From NCBI RefSeq assembly GCF_009707955.1, contig NZ_WMDQ01000004.1, forward strand, positions 1-64,000: a stretch of 64,000 nucleotides of DNA. Direction: 5' to 3'. The notes beneath the pieces are model-generated. The model searched no databases. It saw only the letters and a list, made by a program, of their open reading frames with translations, and had not been told where the DNA came from. Origin of the DNA: Flavobacterium sp. LC2016-13. GTDB taxonomy: Bacteria; Bacteroidota; Bacteroidia; Flavobacteriales; Flavobacteriaceae. Made by a program: the position numbers and the translations under genes. This document shows, one piece after another, positions 35,157 through 44,591 of the stretch; position 1 is the stretch's first letter, and each line of letters starts with the position of its first letter.

Positions 35157-36197
35157 TTACTTTACAAATTCAATTTTTTGAACTTCTTCTTCGTTTACAC
35201 TATCAAAGAATCCTTGTTCATTCATCCAGTCATCACTAAATACTTTACTCATATAACGAGAACCGTGATCTGGGAAAATAGCAATAATATTACTGTCTTT
35301 TGTAAACTCACCTTCTTCTGCATATTGTTTAATCGCCTGCATTACCGCACCAGATGTATATCCAACAAACAAACCTTCTTTGCGAGTAATCTCTCGGGCT
35401 GAGTGAGCACTTTCTTCGTCGGTAACTTTCATGAATTTATCAATGATATCAAAATCTGTAGCAGATGGAATTAAGTTTTTACCTAAACCTTCTATACGAT
35501 ACGGATAAATTTCTTTATTATCGAATTCTCTTGTCTCATGATATTTTTTCAATACTGAGCCAAATGCGTCGACTCCGAGAATTCTAATGTTTGGATTTTG
35601 CTCTTTTAAGAATTTTGCAGTTCCTGAGATTGTTCCTCCGGTTCCGCTACAAGCAATAAGGTGGGTAATTTGTCCTTTGGTTTGTTCCCAAATTTCCGGA
35701 CCTGTAGTGTTATAGTGGGCATCAATATTTAACTGATTAAAATACTGATTAATATATACTGAACCTTTTGTTTCTTCATGCAGTCGCTTGGCAACATTAT
35801 AGTATGACCTTTCATCATCTGCAGAAACGTTAGCGGGACAGACATATACTTTAGCTCCTAAACTTCTCAACATGTCAATTTTATCTTTCGACGATTTTGA
35901 ACTTACTGCCAGTATACAATTATAACCTTTTATAATGCTTACCATAGCTAAACTAAATCCTGTGTTACCAGATGTTGTTTCGATAATGGTGTCTCCGGGA
36001 GAAAGAATTCCTTTTTTCTCGGCTTCTTCAATAATATATAACGCTATTCTATCTTTTGAGGAATGTCCCGGGTTAAAAGCTTCTACCTTTGCGTAGAAAT
36101 TACCTTCTAACTCTTCGGTGATTTTATTTAGTTTAATAAGCGGAGTATTGCCTATTAACTCTAAAACATTATTATAAGCGTTTATTTCTTCTTTCAT
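35157..36197 (-). CDS. PLP-dependent cysteine synthase / cystathionine beta-synthase family enzyme
   Basis: I choose the ATG at 36197 ([20 protein letters not shown], 346 aa). A TTG six codons upstream overlaps the promoter. It is a fold-type II PLP enzyme. The Schiff-base Lys is in NPGHSSKDR (K48). The substrate loop TTSGNTG is present, and the phosphate-binding Gly loop is [10 protein letters not shown]. The length lacks the C-terminal CBS-pair domain of eukaryotic CBS. The reaction is beta-replacement making cysteine (from O-acetylserine) or cystathionine (from serine and homocysteine). The sequence alone does not decide which, although FxxDxxxRYMSKVF near the end is typical of CBS-like members. 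Confidence 0.85.
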   Translation of the reverse strand: MKEEINAYNNVLELIGNTPLIKLNKITEELEGNFYAKVEAFNPGHSSKDRIALYIIEEAEKKGILSPGDTIIETTSGNTGFSLAMVSIIKGYNCILAVSSKSSKDKIDMLRSLGAKVYVCPANVSADDERSYYNVAKRLHEETKGSVYINQYFNQLNIDAHYNTTGPEIWEQTKGQITHLIACSGTGGTISGTAKFLKEQNPNIRILGVDAFGSVLKKYHETREFDNKEIYPYRIEGLGKNLIPSATDFDIIDKFMKVTDEESAHSAREITRKEGLFVGYTSGAVMQAIKQYAEEGEFTKDSNIIAIFPDHGSRYMSKVFSDDWMNEQGFFDSVNEEEVQKIEFVK

Positions 36198-36212
36198 AAA
36201 AAAATAGTTAAT

Positions 36213-36220
36213 CAAAGGTA
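36213..36220 (-). promoter_or_regulatory. Promoter -7 element of the cysteine-synthase-like gene
   Basis: TACCTTTG on the minus strand matches TAnnTTTG. Its position 16 bases before the ATG at 36197 rules out the upstream TTG start. Confidence 0.65.
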
Positions 36221-36267
36221 TTTTTAAATAACCTCGATAGGTTGCAAATTTAACAAAAAATTTCTAA

Positions 36268-38403
36268 TTAGCCTTTAATTTTCTCTAAATCTAATAAAAA
36301 ACTAAATTCTTTTGCTAAGTCTTTTAAAGCTTCAAATCGCCCTGAAGCACCGCCATGCCCAGCATCCATGTTGGTATCTAAAAACAAAAGATTATTATTT
36401 GTTTTCATATTTCTCAACTTGGCTACCCATTTAGCCGGCTCCCAATATTGTACTTGCGAATCATGCAATCCAGTAGAAACGTACATATTTGGATATTGTT
36501 GTGCTTTTACATTATCGTATGGCGAATACGATAACATATAATCGTAATATTTTTTATTATTTGGGTTTCCCCACTCGTCATATTCCCCAGTTGTTAGCGG
36601 AATACTGTCATCGAGCATTGTTGTAATAACATCTACAAAAGGAACCTGAGCAATAACTCCGTTATACAATTGTGGAGCTTCATTTACGATAACTCCCATC
36701 AAAAGTCCTCCTGCGGATCCTCCTTCTGCATACAAATGTTCAGAAGAAGTATATTTCTCGTCTATTACAAATTTAGAGCAATCAATGAAATCTGTAAAGG
36801 TATTTTTCTTTTTTAACAGTTTTCCATCTTCATACCATTGTCTGCCTAAATCTTCTCCTCCTCTAATATGTGCAATGGCATAAACAAAACCGCGGTCTAA
36901 GAGCGAAAGTCTTGTTGATGAAAAATAAGTATCCATAGTAATCCCATATGAACCATAGGCATAAAGAAGCAACGGATTTTTACCGTTTTTTTCTAAACCT
37001 TTACGATAAATCATCGAAATTGGCACTTTTACACCATCTCTTGCCGTTGCCCAAACGCGTTCTTCAATGTAATTCTCTTTATCAAATTTTCCACCTAAAA
37101 CCTGTTGTTCTTTTAAGATTTCCTTGGTTTTAGTTTTCATATTAAAATCAATTACAGACGATGGCGTTGCAAGCGATTGGTAACTGTAACGCAAAATATC
37201 TGTATCAAAATCAATATTGGTTGTGGTATAAGCGTTATAAGTTTCGCTGCCAAATGGCAAATAATAATCCGGTTCATCATTCCAAGGCATGATTCTGATA
37301 TGATTTAAACCATTTGAGCGTTCTTCAACTACTAAATAATTTTTGAAAATCTCAATATCTTCCAACAAAACATCTTCACGATGCGGAATAAGATCTACCC
37401 AGTTTTTCTTCCCTGTTTTATTTTCAGGCGTTTTCATCAACTTAAAGTTGGTTGCTTTGTCTTTATTGGTTAAAATATAAAACGAGTCTTCAAAATGCGA
37501 AATACTATACTCTAAACCACGTACACGAGTTTGAAAAACTTCAAACTCTCCATCAGGATTATCAGAATTCAGAATTCTATATTCCGTTGTTAAAGTACTT
37601 CCTGAACCAATAACAATATATTTTCTTGATTTTTCTTTGCTTATCGAAACATTAAAAGTATCATCAGTTTCATTAAAAACCAAAACATCAGCTGATGAAT
37701 CCGTATTTAATTTATGTCTGAAAACTTTATCAGCTCTTAGCGTAACTTCATCTTGTTTGGTATAAAAAACAGTGTTATTATCATTTGCCCAAACAGATCC
37801 GCCAGTTGCATTTTCTATTTTATCTGCTAAAATTTCTCCTGTTTCTAAGTTTTTAAACTGAATGGTATAAATTCTTCTTCCAACAAGATCAAGTCCAAAA
37901 CTTGCAAATTTATTATCCGGACTAATACTTAATCCTCCTAATTTAAAATATGCATGACCTTTTGCCATTTCATTACAGTTGAATAAAATTTCTTCATCTG
38001 CAGAAAGACTTCCTTTTTTTCTTGAAAATATCGGGTAATCCTGACCTGTTTCAAAACGAGTGATATAAAAATAACCATTGTAAAAATACGGAACAGAAGA
38101 ATCATCTTCTTTAATTCGGCTCTTCATCTCTTCATATAAAGATTCCTGAAGTCCTTTTGTGTGTACCGTCATACTTTGGTAATAAGCATTTTCCTGATTT
38201 AAATAATCAATTACCTCAGGATTTTCACGGTCATTTAGCCAAAAATAATTATCGGTTCGTATTTCTTTATGTTTTTTTAATGATTTTGAAATTTCTTTGG
38301 CTTGTGGTGCCTTTATATCGTTTTGCATTTGTTGGGCATTAATTTTTATATAAGAAGGAGCAAAAATACTATAAACACAATAGAACGGAATTAATTTTTT
38401 CAT
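36268..38403 (-). CDS. Prolyl oligopeptidase family serine peptidase (S9A, protease II-like)
   Basis: The 711-aa start at 38403 ([14 protein letters not shown], a signal-like segment ending INAQ) is preferred, because the longer frame runs antisense through the neighbouring ybaB gene and its promoter. Residues about 35-440 form the beta-propeller domain (starting [19 protein letters not shown]) and the rest the alpha/beta hydrolase. The catalytic Ser is S563 in GGSAGG, with Asp in [14 protein letters not shown] and His in [12 protein letters not shown]. The enzyme should cleave short peptides after Lys/Arg or Pro; the similarity favours the oligopeptidase B branch. Probably periplasmic. Divergent from ybaB. 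Confidence 0.93.
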   Translation of the reverse strand: MKKLIPFYCVYSIFAPSYIKINAQQMQNDIKAPQAKEISKSLKKHKEIRTDNYFWLNDRENPEVIDYLNQENAYYQSMTVHTKGLQESLYEEMKSRIKEDDSSVPYFYNGYFYITRFETGQDYPIFSRKKGSLSADEEILFNCNEMAKGHAYFKLGGLSISPDNKFASFGLDLVGRRIYTIQFKNLETGEILADKIENATGGSVWANDNNTVFYTKQDEVTLRADKVFRHKLNTDSSADVLVFNETDDTFNVSISKEKSRKYIVIGSGSTLTTEYRILNSDNPDGEFEVFQTRVRGLEYSISHFEDSFYILTNKDKATNFKLMKTPENKTGKKNWVDLIPHREDVLLEDIEIFKNYLVVEERSNGLNHIRIMPWNDEPDYYLPFGSETYNAYTTTNIDFDTDILRYSYQSLATPSSVIDFNMKTKTKEILKEQQVLGGKFDKENYIEERVWATARDGVKVPISMIYRKGLEKNGKNPLLLYAYGSYGITMDTYFSSTRLSLLDRGFVYAIAHIRGGEDLGRQWYEDGKLLKKKNTFTDFIDCSKFVIDEKYTSSEHLYAEGGSAGGLLMGVIVNEAPQLYNGVIAQVPFVDVITTMLDDSIPLTTGEYDEWGNPNNKKYYDYMLSYSPYDNVKAQQYPNMYVSTGLHDSQVQYWEPAKWVAKLRNMKTNNNLLFLDTNMDAGHGGASGRFEALKDLAKEFSFLLDLEKIKG

Positions 38404-38414
38404 AAAATATTCTA

Positions 38415-38444
38415 TTGTTTTAATACAGCAATATACTAATTTTG
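38415..38444 (+). promoter_or_regulatory. Promoter of ybaB
   Basis: TTG (38415-38417), 19 bases, TAATTTTG (38437-38444): a full flavobacterial promoter, 26 bases before the ybaB ATG. Confidence 0.8.
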
Positions 38445-38470
38445 TACGAGATAATTTAAAAATCAACAAA

Positions 38471-38791
38471 ATGGATTTAATGGGAATGATGGGTAAACTT
38501 AAAGAGACCCAACAAAAGATAGAAGATACAAAAAAGCGTTTGGATACTGTTTTAATCGACGAACAAAGCGCTGACGGATTATTAAAAGTAACATTAACTG
38601 CTAATAGAAAAATACAATCAATCTCTATTGATGATTCTTTATTAGAAGACAAAGAGCAACTGGAAGATTACTTAATCGTAACCCTAAATAAAGCAATTGA
38701 AAAAGCAACAAGCGTAAACGAAAGAGAACTTGACGCGGTTGCAAAAATGGATATGCCAATGATTCCCGGAATGGATAATCTTTTTAAATAA
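38471..38791 (+). CDS. YbaB/EbfC family nucleoid-associated protein
   Basis: A 106-aa protein of family length. It starts [20 protein letters not shown] and has the amphipathic helix, beta-sheet, helix plan ([36 protein letters not shown]) and the Met/Pro-rich end [13 protein letters not shown] typical of the family. It binds DNA as a dimer and may help shape the chromosome. The usual dnaX-recR partners are not adjacent. Divergent from the S9 peptidase. Confidence 0.9.
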   Translation: MDLMGMMGKLKETQQKIEDTKKRLDTVLIDEQSADGLLKVTLTANRKIQSISIDDSLLEDKEQLEDYLIVTLNKAIEKATSVNERELDAVAKMDMPMIPGMDNLFK

Positions 38792-38813
38792 AGGTCCTAA
38801 GGCTATAAACTAC

Positions 38814-38862
38814 AAAGGTTCAAAGATTTTCTCATTGTGATTAACCTTTGAACCTTTTTCTT
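38814..38862 (+). terminator. Hairpin terminator after ybaB
   Basis: Perfect 12-bp arms aaaggttcaaag (38814-38825) and ctttgaaccttt (38846-38857) with a 20-base loop, then a T-rich run. The arm sequence is part of a repetitive family (see the tandem copies just downstream). Confidence 0.6.
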
Positions 38863-38896
38863 TTATATACTATAAGTTCAAATCTTTGTTCCTCTG

Positions 38897-38956
38897 AACC
38901 TTTGCCTCTTTGTACCTTTTCTAAAAAACCTTTGCCTCTTTGAGCCTTTTCTAAAA
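38897..38956. repeat. 30-bp tandem repeat, two copies
   Basis: Two adjoining 30-base copies (38897-38926, 38927-38956) begin aacctttgcctctttg and end ccttttctaaaa, differing at two positions. Further degenerate pieces (cctttgaacc, cctctgaacc) lie just upstream. The second copy runs a few bases into the 3' end of the threonine aldolase gene. Confidence 0.8.
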
Positions 38957-39970
38957 CTTCGAAAGAGTCTCTAAAACATACGTATGCATCACTTCTCTAT
39001 AATCTAAATGTGTTACAATGCGGAGTTTATTATGCCCCATTGAGCTTATTGAAATGTTTTTTTGTTTTAGTTTTTCGATTAAAAGTTGGTCGTTATAACC
39101 TTCTGCTAATGAAAAAATCAAAATATTAGTTTCTACAGGTTCGATTGCTGCGACCCAGGGTTTTGTACTTAAAACTGCTGCAATTTCTTTAGCTCTTCGG
39201 TGATCTTCGGCTAATCTTTCAATATTATGTGCCAAAGCATATAATCCGGCTGCAGCCAAATAACCTACCTGACGCATTCCACCACCAAATATCTTTCTGA
39301 TTCTCAACGCTCTATAAATATCAGCTTTCGTTCCAAGCAAAACAGAACCAATTGGAGCGCCTAATCCTTTTGATAAACAAACTGAAATTGTATCGAATAT
39401 TGCCCCAAATTCCTTTGGGTTTTGTCGCTTAGCCACCAATGCATTCCAAATTCTGGCTCCATCTAAATGGAACTTTAAATTATTGGCATCACAAACCTTT
39501 TTTATTTCTCTTAAATCTTCTAATTCATAACAAGCGCCTCCGCCTTTATTGGTCGTGTTTTCAACACAAACCAAACTCGTTAACGGACTATGATAAAACT
39601 CCGGATCGTTAATCGCCGCCGCAACCTGCGCTGCATTTATCATTCCTCTGTCTCCATCTAACAAGCAGCATGAAACGCCACTATTAAAAGAAACTCCTCC
39701 ACCTTCATAATGGTAAACGTGTGCGTATTTATCAGCAATTAATTGTTCTCCCGGCTGCGTATGCAATTTAATTGCCGTTTGATTTGCCATAGTTCCAGAC
39801 GGAAAAAAAAGTCCAGCTTCCATACCAAAAAACTCAGCTACCCTTGACTCTAATTCGATAACTGTAGGATCTTGTTTGTATACGTCGTCACCAACTTGTG
39901 CGTTAAACATATACTGCAACATTTCGTATGTAGGTTTGGTAATGGTATCACTAATTAAATTTATTTCCAT
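38951..39970 (-). CDS. Low-specificity L-threonine aldolase family enzyme
   Basis: A 339-aa fold-type I PLP enzyme of the beta-eliminating lyase family, typical length. It cleaves threonine or allo-threonine to glycine and acetaldehyde. Landmarks are NLISDTITKPTYEMLQYM at the start, GDDVYKQDPTV, FFPSGTMANQTAI, the Asp of KFHLDGARIWNA that contacts PLP nitrogen, and the Schiff-base Lys in SVCLSKGLGAPIGSVL. No operon partner. The 3' end enters the 30-bp repeat element. Confidence 0.92.
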   Translation of the reverse strand: MEINLISDTITKPTYEMLQYMFNAQVGDDVYKQDPTVIELESRVAEFFGMEAGLFFPSGTMANQTAIKLHTQPGEQLIADKYAHVYHYEGGGVSFNSGVSCCLLDGDRGMINAAQVAAAINDPEFYHSPLTSLVCVENTTNKGGGACYELEDLREIKKVCDANNLKFHLDGARIWNALVAKRQNPKEFGAIFDTISVCLSKGLGAPIGSVLLGTKADIYRALRIRKIFGGGMRQVGYLAAAGLYALAHNIERLAEDHRRAKEIAAVLSTKPWVAAIEPVETNILIFSLAEGYNDQLLIEKLKQKNISISSMGHNKLRIVTHLDYREVMHTYVLETLSKF

Positions 39971-40120
39971 ATTCTAAAAACTATATCTTATTTTTGTACA
40001 ACAAAATTACGTATTACTTATAGTTATTCTTTGTGAGTTTTAATAAATTTTAACTCGTAAATAAACTAAAACCAAATTAACGTAATATTTATAAAAAACA
40101 TATAAAACTAATATTAATTT

Positions 40121-41219
40121 ATGACAACTACCGAACAAATAAAAGGTATTGTGGAGCGCCTTGGTGCGTTGAGGAGGTATCTTTGACGTTGATGCCAAAT
40201 TAATTGAAATTGCCAACGAAGAAGAAAAAACCTTCGCTCCCGATTTTTGGAACAACGCAAAAGAAGCCGAAGTAATTGTAAAAAACCTTAGAAACAAGAA
40301 AAAATGGATCGAGGATTATAACAAAGCCATTGAACTTACTGATGAGTTGCAACTTGCCTATGATTTTTATAAAGAAGGGGAACTTTCTGCAGAAGAATTA
40401 GACGAACATTACAACACAACGCAAACGCATATTGAAAACATCGAGTTCAAAAACATGCTTTCTGACGAAGGAGACAGTTTAAGTGCCGTTGTTCAGATTA
40501 CTGCCGGAGCCGGCGGAACGGAAAGTTGCGACTGGGCCGGAATGCTAATGCGTATGTATATGATGTGGGGCGAAAGTTATGGTTATAAAATAAAAGAACT
40601 TAACTTTCAGGAAGGCGAGGTTGCAGGAATTAAAACTGTTACTTTAGAGTTTGAAGGCGATTATTCTTTTGGTTATTTAAAGGGAGAAAACGGCGTACAT
40701 CGTTTAGTTCGAATTTCACCTTTTGATAGCAATGCCAAACGTCACACTTCATTTGTATCTGTTTATGTTTATCCGCTTGTAGATGATAGTATCGAAATTG
40801 ACATTAATCCTGCCGATATCGAAATTACAACCTCTCGCTCTAGTGGTGCCGGAGGGCAAAACGTAAATAAGGTTGAAACAAAAGTACAATTAGTACATAA
40901 ACCAACCGGAATTCAGATTCAATGTTCTGAAACACGTTCTCAACAAGACAACAGACAACGTGCGATGCAAATGTTACGTTCTCAATTGTATGAAATTGAA
41001 TTGAAGAAACAACAAGCGCAACGCGCCGATATCGAAGCCGGAAAAATGAAAATCGAATGGGGTTCGCAAATACGTAATTATGTTATGCAGCCTTATAAAT
41101 TAGTAAAAGACGTTCGTACCGGCCACGAAACAAGTGATGTTGATGGCGTTATGAACGGAAATATTGATGGGTTCCTAAAAGCATTTTTAATGATGATGGG
41201 ACAAAAAGAAGAGGAATAA
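40121..41219 (+). CDS. prfB: Peptide chain release factor 2, with programmed +1 frameshift
   Basis: The gene begins at ATG 40121 ([21 protein letters not shown]) and meets an in-frame TGA at 40184-40186. Reading continues in the +1 frame from 40185 ([15 protein letters not shown]) to 41219, giving 365 aa. The site is the classic RF2 signal: AGGAGG (40172-40177), three bases, CTT TGA C. The RF2 anticodon tripeptide SPF is in [10 protein letters not shown], and the catalytic GGQ is in [12 protein letters not shown]2 ends translation at UGA and UAA. Low RF2 lets the ribosome slip past the UGA and make more of it, an autoregulatory loop. The interruption is therefore regulation, not a mutation. 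Confidence 0.96.
40172..40187 (+). promoter_or_regulatory. RF2 +1 frameshift site
   Basis: AGGAGG, 3-base spacer, CTTTGAC: internal Shine-Dalgarno-like stimulator, slippery CTT, weak-context UGA. It controls RF2 synthesis by the level of RF2. Confidence 0.95.
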
Positions 41220-41247
41220 ATTTTAAAACATTTAAAATTTGTCTTTG

Positions 41248-41312
41248 AACCATTAAGATATTAAGTTACACTAAGAAGCAAAAACTTAATTTTTCTTAAT
41301 ATCTTAATGGTT
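41248..41312. repeat. Perfect 18-bp inverted repeat between prfB and msrB
   Basis: aaccattaagatattaag (41248-41265) and its exact reverse complement (41295-41312), with a 29-base loop. It can fold to a long AU-rich hairpin in the prfB 3' region. No clear T-run on +, so it may be an RNA-stability or repetitive element rather than a normal terminator. Confidence 0.75.
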
Positions 41313-41346
41313 AAATTAAAATAATTTTCATTTTAAATCTATACTT

Positions 41347-41793
41347 ATGATAAAATGGGCCGATGTAATTCGTTTTACAAATAAAGGAAATCCAGCTCCG
41401 GAAAAAAGAGTGGAGAAAACAGAGGAAGAATGGAAACAGATCTTAACCCCTGAAGAATTTCAGGTAACACGCTTAAAAGGAACTGAAAGATCATTTAGCT
41501 CAGAACTTTGCAGTTTGTTTGATCCTGGAATCTATGAGTGCAAATGTTGTGGAACTTTGCTTTTTGATGCATCAGAAAAATTTGAATCAGGAACAGGCTG
41601 GCCTTCATTTACACAACCAATTAAGGAAAATGCTATTGCTTATCATGCAGACAAATCATACGGAATGATTCGTGTTGAAGTGGTTTGCAATACTTGTGAT
41701 GCGCATTTAGGACATATTTTTCCCGATGGTCCTGAACCAAGCGGATTACGTTATTGTATTAATGCCGTATCATTATCTAAAATAAAAGAATAA
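41347..41793 (+). CDS. msrB: Peptide-methionine (R)-S-oxide reductase MsrB
   Basis: A 148-aa cytosolic repair enzyme that reduces the R form of methionine sulfoxide in proteins. Two CxxC zinc motifs (CKCCGT and CNTCDAH), GTGWPSF, LGHIFPDGP and the catalytic Cys C137 in LRYCINAVSL are present. Single gene bounded by the inverted repeat upstream and a terminator downstream. Confidence 0.95.
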   Translation: MIKWADVIRFTNKGNPAPEKRVEKTEEEWKQILTPEEFQVTRLKGTERSFSSELCSLFDPGIYECKCCGTLLFDASEKFESGTGWPSFTQPIKENAIAYHADKSYGMIRVEVVCNTCDAHLGHIFPDGPEPSGLRYCINAVSLSKIKE

Positions 41794-41814
41794 TTCAACC
41801 TTAAATTATTCAAG

Positions 41815-41857
41815 AAAAGCGATTCCTTTTTATTATAAAAGAGAATCGCTTTTTTAA
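41815..41857 (+). terminator. Intrinsic terminator after msrB
   Basis: Stem aaaagcgattc (41815-41825) with gaatcgctttt (41843-41853), extended by ctttt/aaaag pairing, then T-run. Confidence 0.8.
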
Positions 41858-42431
41858 TTTTATAACATTCAGAAATAATAAAATTTATTCGATTTTTTTG
41901 ATTTGTATTACTTCAATAATTAATAACTAATTTAAGTTTTAACTTACAAATTTTAATCGTTACCAGTATTAATTGAAAACATTAACAAAATATATTTTAA
42001 AATTCTCTCTACAATTTTCATCAGGAATTCAGCAAAAAATTCAATTAAAGCTTAAACAGAATCAAAAAAGACACATAACTTACAAAATATCAAATCCCTT
42101 TTATCATTCAAAAAAGCCTAATTTAAGGACTTAAGTTGTATTATTTTAAATAGATAGATCATTTTAACTTATCAATTTTTCACTTAATATTATTGGTTTG
42201 AAAAAGATTTAAAAACTTACAAATAACATCATACAAGATGTATTAAAAGCCTCACAATGCAATTTACAAATGAAAAACAAACAATAAATTAATAGTTTTT
42301 TTGTTAATTTTGTAATATTTAAACTATTATTTAAAATACTATATAAAAAACTTCAAAATAAGATTAGGTAATTTAAATGTAAATCATTTTATTTGGCGAA
42401 TATTAACCCTTAAGTCAACTAAATTTACTAA
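41858..42431. other. 570-base AT-rich interval before lpxD
   Basis: No gene or hairpin stands out in either strand. A TAATTTTG at 42305-42312 (+) is a possible promoter, giving lpxD a leader of about 110 bases. The unusual length for this gene density leaves room for an unrecognised small RNA or a decayed gene, but I can show neither. Confidence 0.45.
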
Positions 42432-43430
42432 ATGAAATCCTACTCAATTCACGAAATCAATGAAGTTATAAATGGCGTAATATACGGCAGTACTTCACAA
42501 TCTATTACAGCTACAGAACAACTTGAAAAAGCTACAACTTCTGAAATTTCTTTTATAGGAAATAAGAAATATGAAAAATTCTGGGAAGGCTCAAAAGCTT
42601 CAGTTGCAGTAGTTAATGAAGATATTTCGATTGAACCTGGGGATAATCGTGCTTTTATCAAAGTAAAAAATGCAGATTTGGCAATGTCTCAAATCCTGGC
42701 GCTTTTTGCACCTCCTACTCCAATATTTCACACCAACATTCACAAAACTGCTACAGTAGATGAAACTGCAATTATTGGCGAAGGAGCCAGAATTGGAGCA
42801 GGTTGTTATATTGGTCCAAATGTAGAAATTGGGGCTAATGTTACTATTTATCCAAATGTGACAATTTTAGATGAATGTACGATTGGTAAAAACACTATTA
42901 TATGGTCGGGAACTGTAGTTCGTGAGCGTTGTCATATTGGTACCGATTGTATTATTCACCCAAATGCAACAATTGGTGCTGATGGATTTGGATTCCGTCC
43001 TTGTAAAGAAAAAGGTTTGGTGAAAATTCCACAAATCGGAAATGTAATTATTGGAAACGGAGTTGAAATTGGAGCAAATTCTTGTGTAGATCGTGGAAAA
43101 TTTAGCTCGACTATTCTTGGAGATGGTTGCAAAATTGACAACTTAGTTCAGATTGGACATAACAGCAAATTAGGTAAATTTTGTATTATGGCCGGAAATA
43201 GCGGTTTAGCAGGTTCTGTAACTTTAGGAAATGGTGTTATTATTGGCGGAAGCGCTTCTATAAAAGATCACACCACTATTGGTGATGGCGCTATCGTTGG
43301 TGCCGGTTCAGGCGTTACCGGAGATGTTGCTGCAGGAAAAACAATGTTAGGATATCCTGCTGTTGAAGCTCGCGATGCATTAAAACAATGGGCCATTTTA
43401 AAAAGAATGGTTTGCGATTCTAAAAAATAA
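42432..43430 (+). CDS. lpxD: UDP-3-O-acylglucosamine N-acyltransferase
   Basis: A 332-aa left-handed beta-helix acyltransferase of lipid A synthesis. An N-terminal uridine-binding domain (about 1-100, TSEISFIGNKKYEKFWEGSKASVAVV) precedes many hexapeptide repeats (IIGEGARIGAGCYIGPNVEIGANVTI). The catalytic His is H243 in QIGHNS. The C-terminal helix (DALKQWAILKRMV) is present. It adds the N-linked 3-hydroxyacyl chain. It stands alone rather than in an lpxD-lpxC-fabZ-lpxA operon, so it might be a second LpxD copy in this genome. Confidence 0.9.
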   Translation: MKSYSIHEINEVINGVIYGSTSQSITATEQLEKATTSEISFIGNKKYEKFWEGSKASVAVVNEDISIEPGDNRAFIKVKNADLAMSQILALFAPPTPIFHTNIHKTATVDETAIIGEGARIGAGCYIGPNVEIGANVTIYPNVTILDECTIGKNTIIWSGTVVRERCHIGTDCIIHPNATIGADGFGFRPCKEKGLVKIPQIGNVIIGNGVEIGANSCVDRGKFSSTILGDGCKIDNLVQIGHNSKLGKFCIMAGNSGLAGSVTLGNGVIIGGSASIKDHTTIGDGAIVGAGSGVTGDVAAGKTMLGYPAVEARDALKQWAILKRMVCDSKK

Positions 43431-43450
43431 TTCAAACAACATTATATATA

Positions 43451-43482
43451 AAAAAACAGAAGTAAATCTTCTGTTTTTTTTT
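43451..43482 (+). terminator. Intrinsic terminator after lpxD
   Basis: aaaaaacagaag (43451-43462), loop taaat, cttctgtttttt with T-run. It may also serve the small minus-strand gene ending at 43495. Confidence 0.8.
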
Positions 43483-43494
43483 TGCTTTATACTT

Positions 43495-43701
43495 TTATAA
43501 GGCTTCACATTCAAAGCCAAGAACTTTCATTAAAATAATAATCTCTTTCATAATATTATTATCCGATTCAAATCGTAAAATCCGATCACAATCTTCCAGA
43601 TCAAAATTCCATTTAGAATTCGGAAATAACCTATTCAATTTTGGGGTAATTCGCTGCACCTTCGAAAGCGTATTTACATTTGTTTTAAACACTAAAACCA
43701 T
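43495..43701 (-). CDS. Small HMA-fold-like protein without metal cysteines
   Basis: A 68-aa soluble protein (MVLVFKTNVNTLSKVQRITP). Length and strand/helix order (TNVNTLSKVQRITPKLNRLF, RILRFESDNN, IIILMKVLGFECEAL) resemble heavy-metal-associated domain proteins, but the CxxC motif is missing. It follows the DUF3817 gene by 43 bases in the same direction and may belong to the TetR-controlled cluster. Function unknown. Confidence 0.6.
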   Translation of the reverse strand: MVLVFKTNVNTLSKVQRITPKLNRLFPNSKWNFDLEDCDRILRFESDNNIMKEIIILMKVLGFECEAL

Positions 43702-43744
43702 GGTTTAATTATTTGGTTATTGGTTGATTTAGTTTTTCTGATAG

Positions 43745-44059
43745 TTATTCTTTCAAATCAATCTTGCTTAAAATTTTGGCATCAATGTAGAAAGTTCCAA
43801 ACGGAATTATACATGCTAAAAGTACCTTCCATGTTGTATTTCTAAATTTCCAATTTTGTTCAACACCAACACTTATAGTATTAAAAATAAAAAGCAAAAA
43901 AAGCGCTCCGTGTATTGTTCCAACAGGTCTTGTCAGAATTGGCATTTCAAAAATATATTTTAAAGGCATAGCAATAAAAAGTAAAATCAATAAAGATGTT
44001 CCTTCCAGAAAACCAATAATTCTTAATCTTCCGGTATTTGTTTGCAGTAAATTTTTCAT
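43745..44059 (-). CDS. DUF3817 family integral membrane protein
   Basis: A 104-aa protein with about three membrane segments. The start (RLRIIGFLEGTSLLILLFIAMPLKY) and the TRPVGTIHGALFLLFI segment are typical of DUF3817. Function unknown. Five bases separate it from the upstream membrane gene, so they are co-transcribed. Confidence 0.85.
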   Translation of the reverse strand: MKNLLQTNTGRLRIIGFLEGTSLLILLFIAMPLKYIFEMPILTRPVGTIHGALFLLFIFNTISVGVEQNWKFRNTTWKVLLACIIPFGTFYIDAKILSKIDLKE

Positions 44060-44064
44060 AAGTT

Positions 44065-44523
44065 TTATCTAAAATAAGGTCTGTTTGCTAAAGGTGAAAA
44101 TGGCCACGGAATGGTAATGAAAATGATAATTAAGGCAATTGAAAACCAAAGCAGCATTGTTTTGAATTTATCATTATCATTTGCTTTTCTTTTGGCTAAA
44201 GCTGAACCAATCGTAATTAAAACAATCGCAGACAGCATCAGGAAAATATGAAGTATTCCAAAAAATACAAACTCACTATTTTGAATTCCTTCTTTAAAAT
44301 TCTTCCAAAAGTATTTTACGATCGGACTTTGAACGTAAATTAGAATCCCGAAAATTAATTGAATATGGGCAATTGTAGCAGTCCAATGTCGAACAGAATT
44401 GTCTGTTTTTGTAAAAAGAGATTGAGTAGAAAAGCCTTTATAAGCTCTAAAAATCGAGTATAATAAGCTTCCTAATACGAGCCATCGCAAGATCGAATGG
44501 CAAAATAATAATGATTGATACAT
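44065..44523 (-). CDS. Four-helix integral membrane protein of TetR-controlled cluster
   Basis: I take the ATG at 44523 (MYQSLLFCHSILRWLVLGSL, 152 aa), because the longer frame reads back toward the promoter. Four hydrophobic segments with His residues in the first two (CHSILRW, RHWTATIAHIQLIFG) and in the third (FGILHIFLML) could bind a cofactor, but that is speculation. No family firmly recognised. It starts about 20 bases after a TATATTTG promoter whose upstream region overlaps a 26-bp palindrome, so repression by the adjacent TetR protein is likely. Confidence 0.75.
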   Translation of the reverse strand: MYQSLLFCHSILRWLVLGSLLYSIFRAYKGFSTQSLFTKTDNSVRHWTATIAHIQLIFGILIYVQSPIVKYFWKNFKEGIQNSEFVFFGILHIFLMLSAIVLITIGSALAKRKANDNDKFKTMLLWFSIALIIIFITIPWPFSPLANRPYFR

Positions 44524-44544
44524 TGTTTTTTGATTTTGACAATG

Positions 44545-44552
44545 CAAATATA
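44545..44552 (-). promoter_or_regulatory. Promoter -7 element of membrane cluster
   Basis: TATATTTG on the minus strand, 22 bases before the ATG at 44523. The expected -33 region falls inside the operator palindrome. Confidence 0.65.
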
Positions 44553-44555
44553 TTC

Positions 44556-44581
44556 AAAAACATACTAACTAGTATGTTTTT
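44556..44581. promoter_or_regulatory. Probable TetR operator O1
   Basis: A perfect 26-bp palindrome: aaaaacatacta, ac, tagtatgttttt. It covers the -33 region of the promoter of the membrane cluster and lies just past the tetR stop. Its 16-base core (44561-44576) recurs with 13 matches upstream of tetR. Confidence 0.75.
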
Positions 44582-44591
44582 GGAATTAAAT

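Noticed and set aside
38404..38652. An upstream extension of the S9 peptidase frame
   Set aside because: It runs antisense through the ybaB promoter and gene, and a signal-like start exists at 38403.
40121..40190. prfB appearing broken by an in-frame TGA
   Set aside because: The stop sits in the standard RF2 frameshift signal, and the +1 frame continues a complete protein, so it is one functional gene.
40040..40297. Minus-strand open frame over the prfB start
   Set aside because: Antisense to a certain gene, low-complexity product, no start context.
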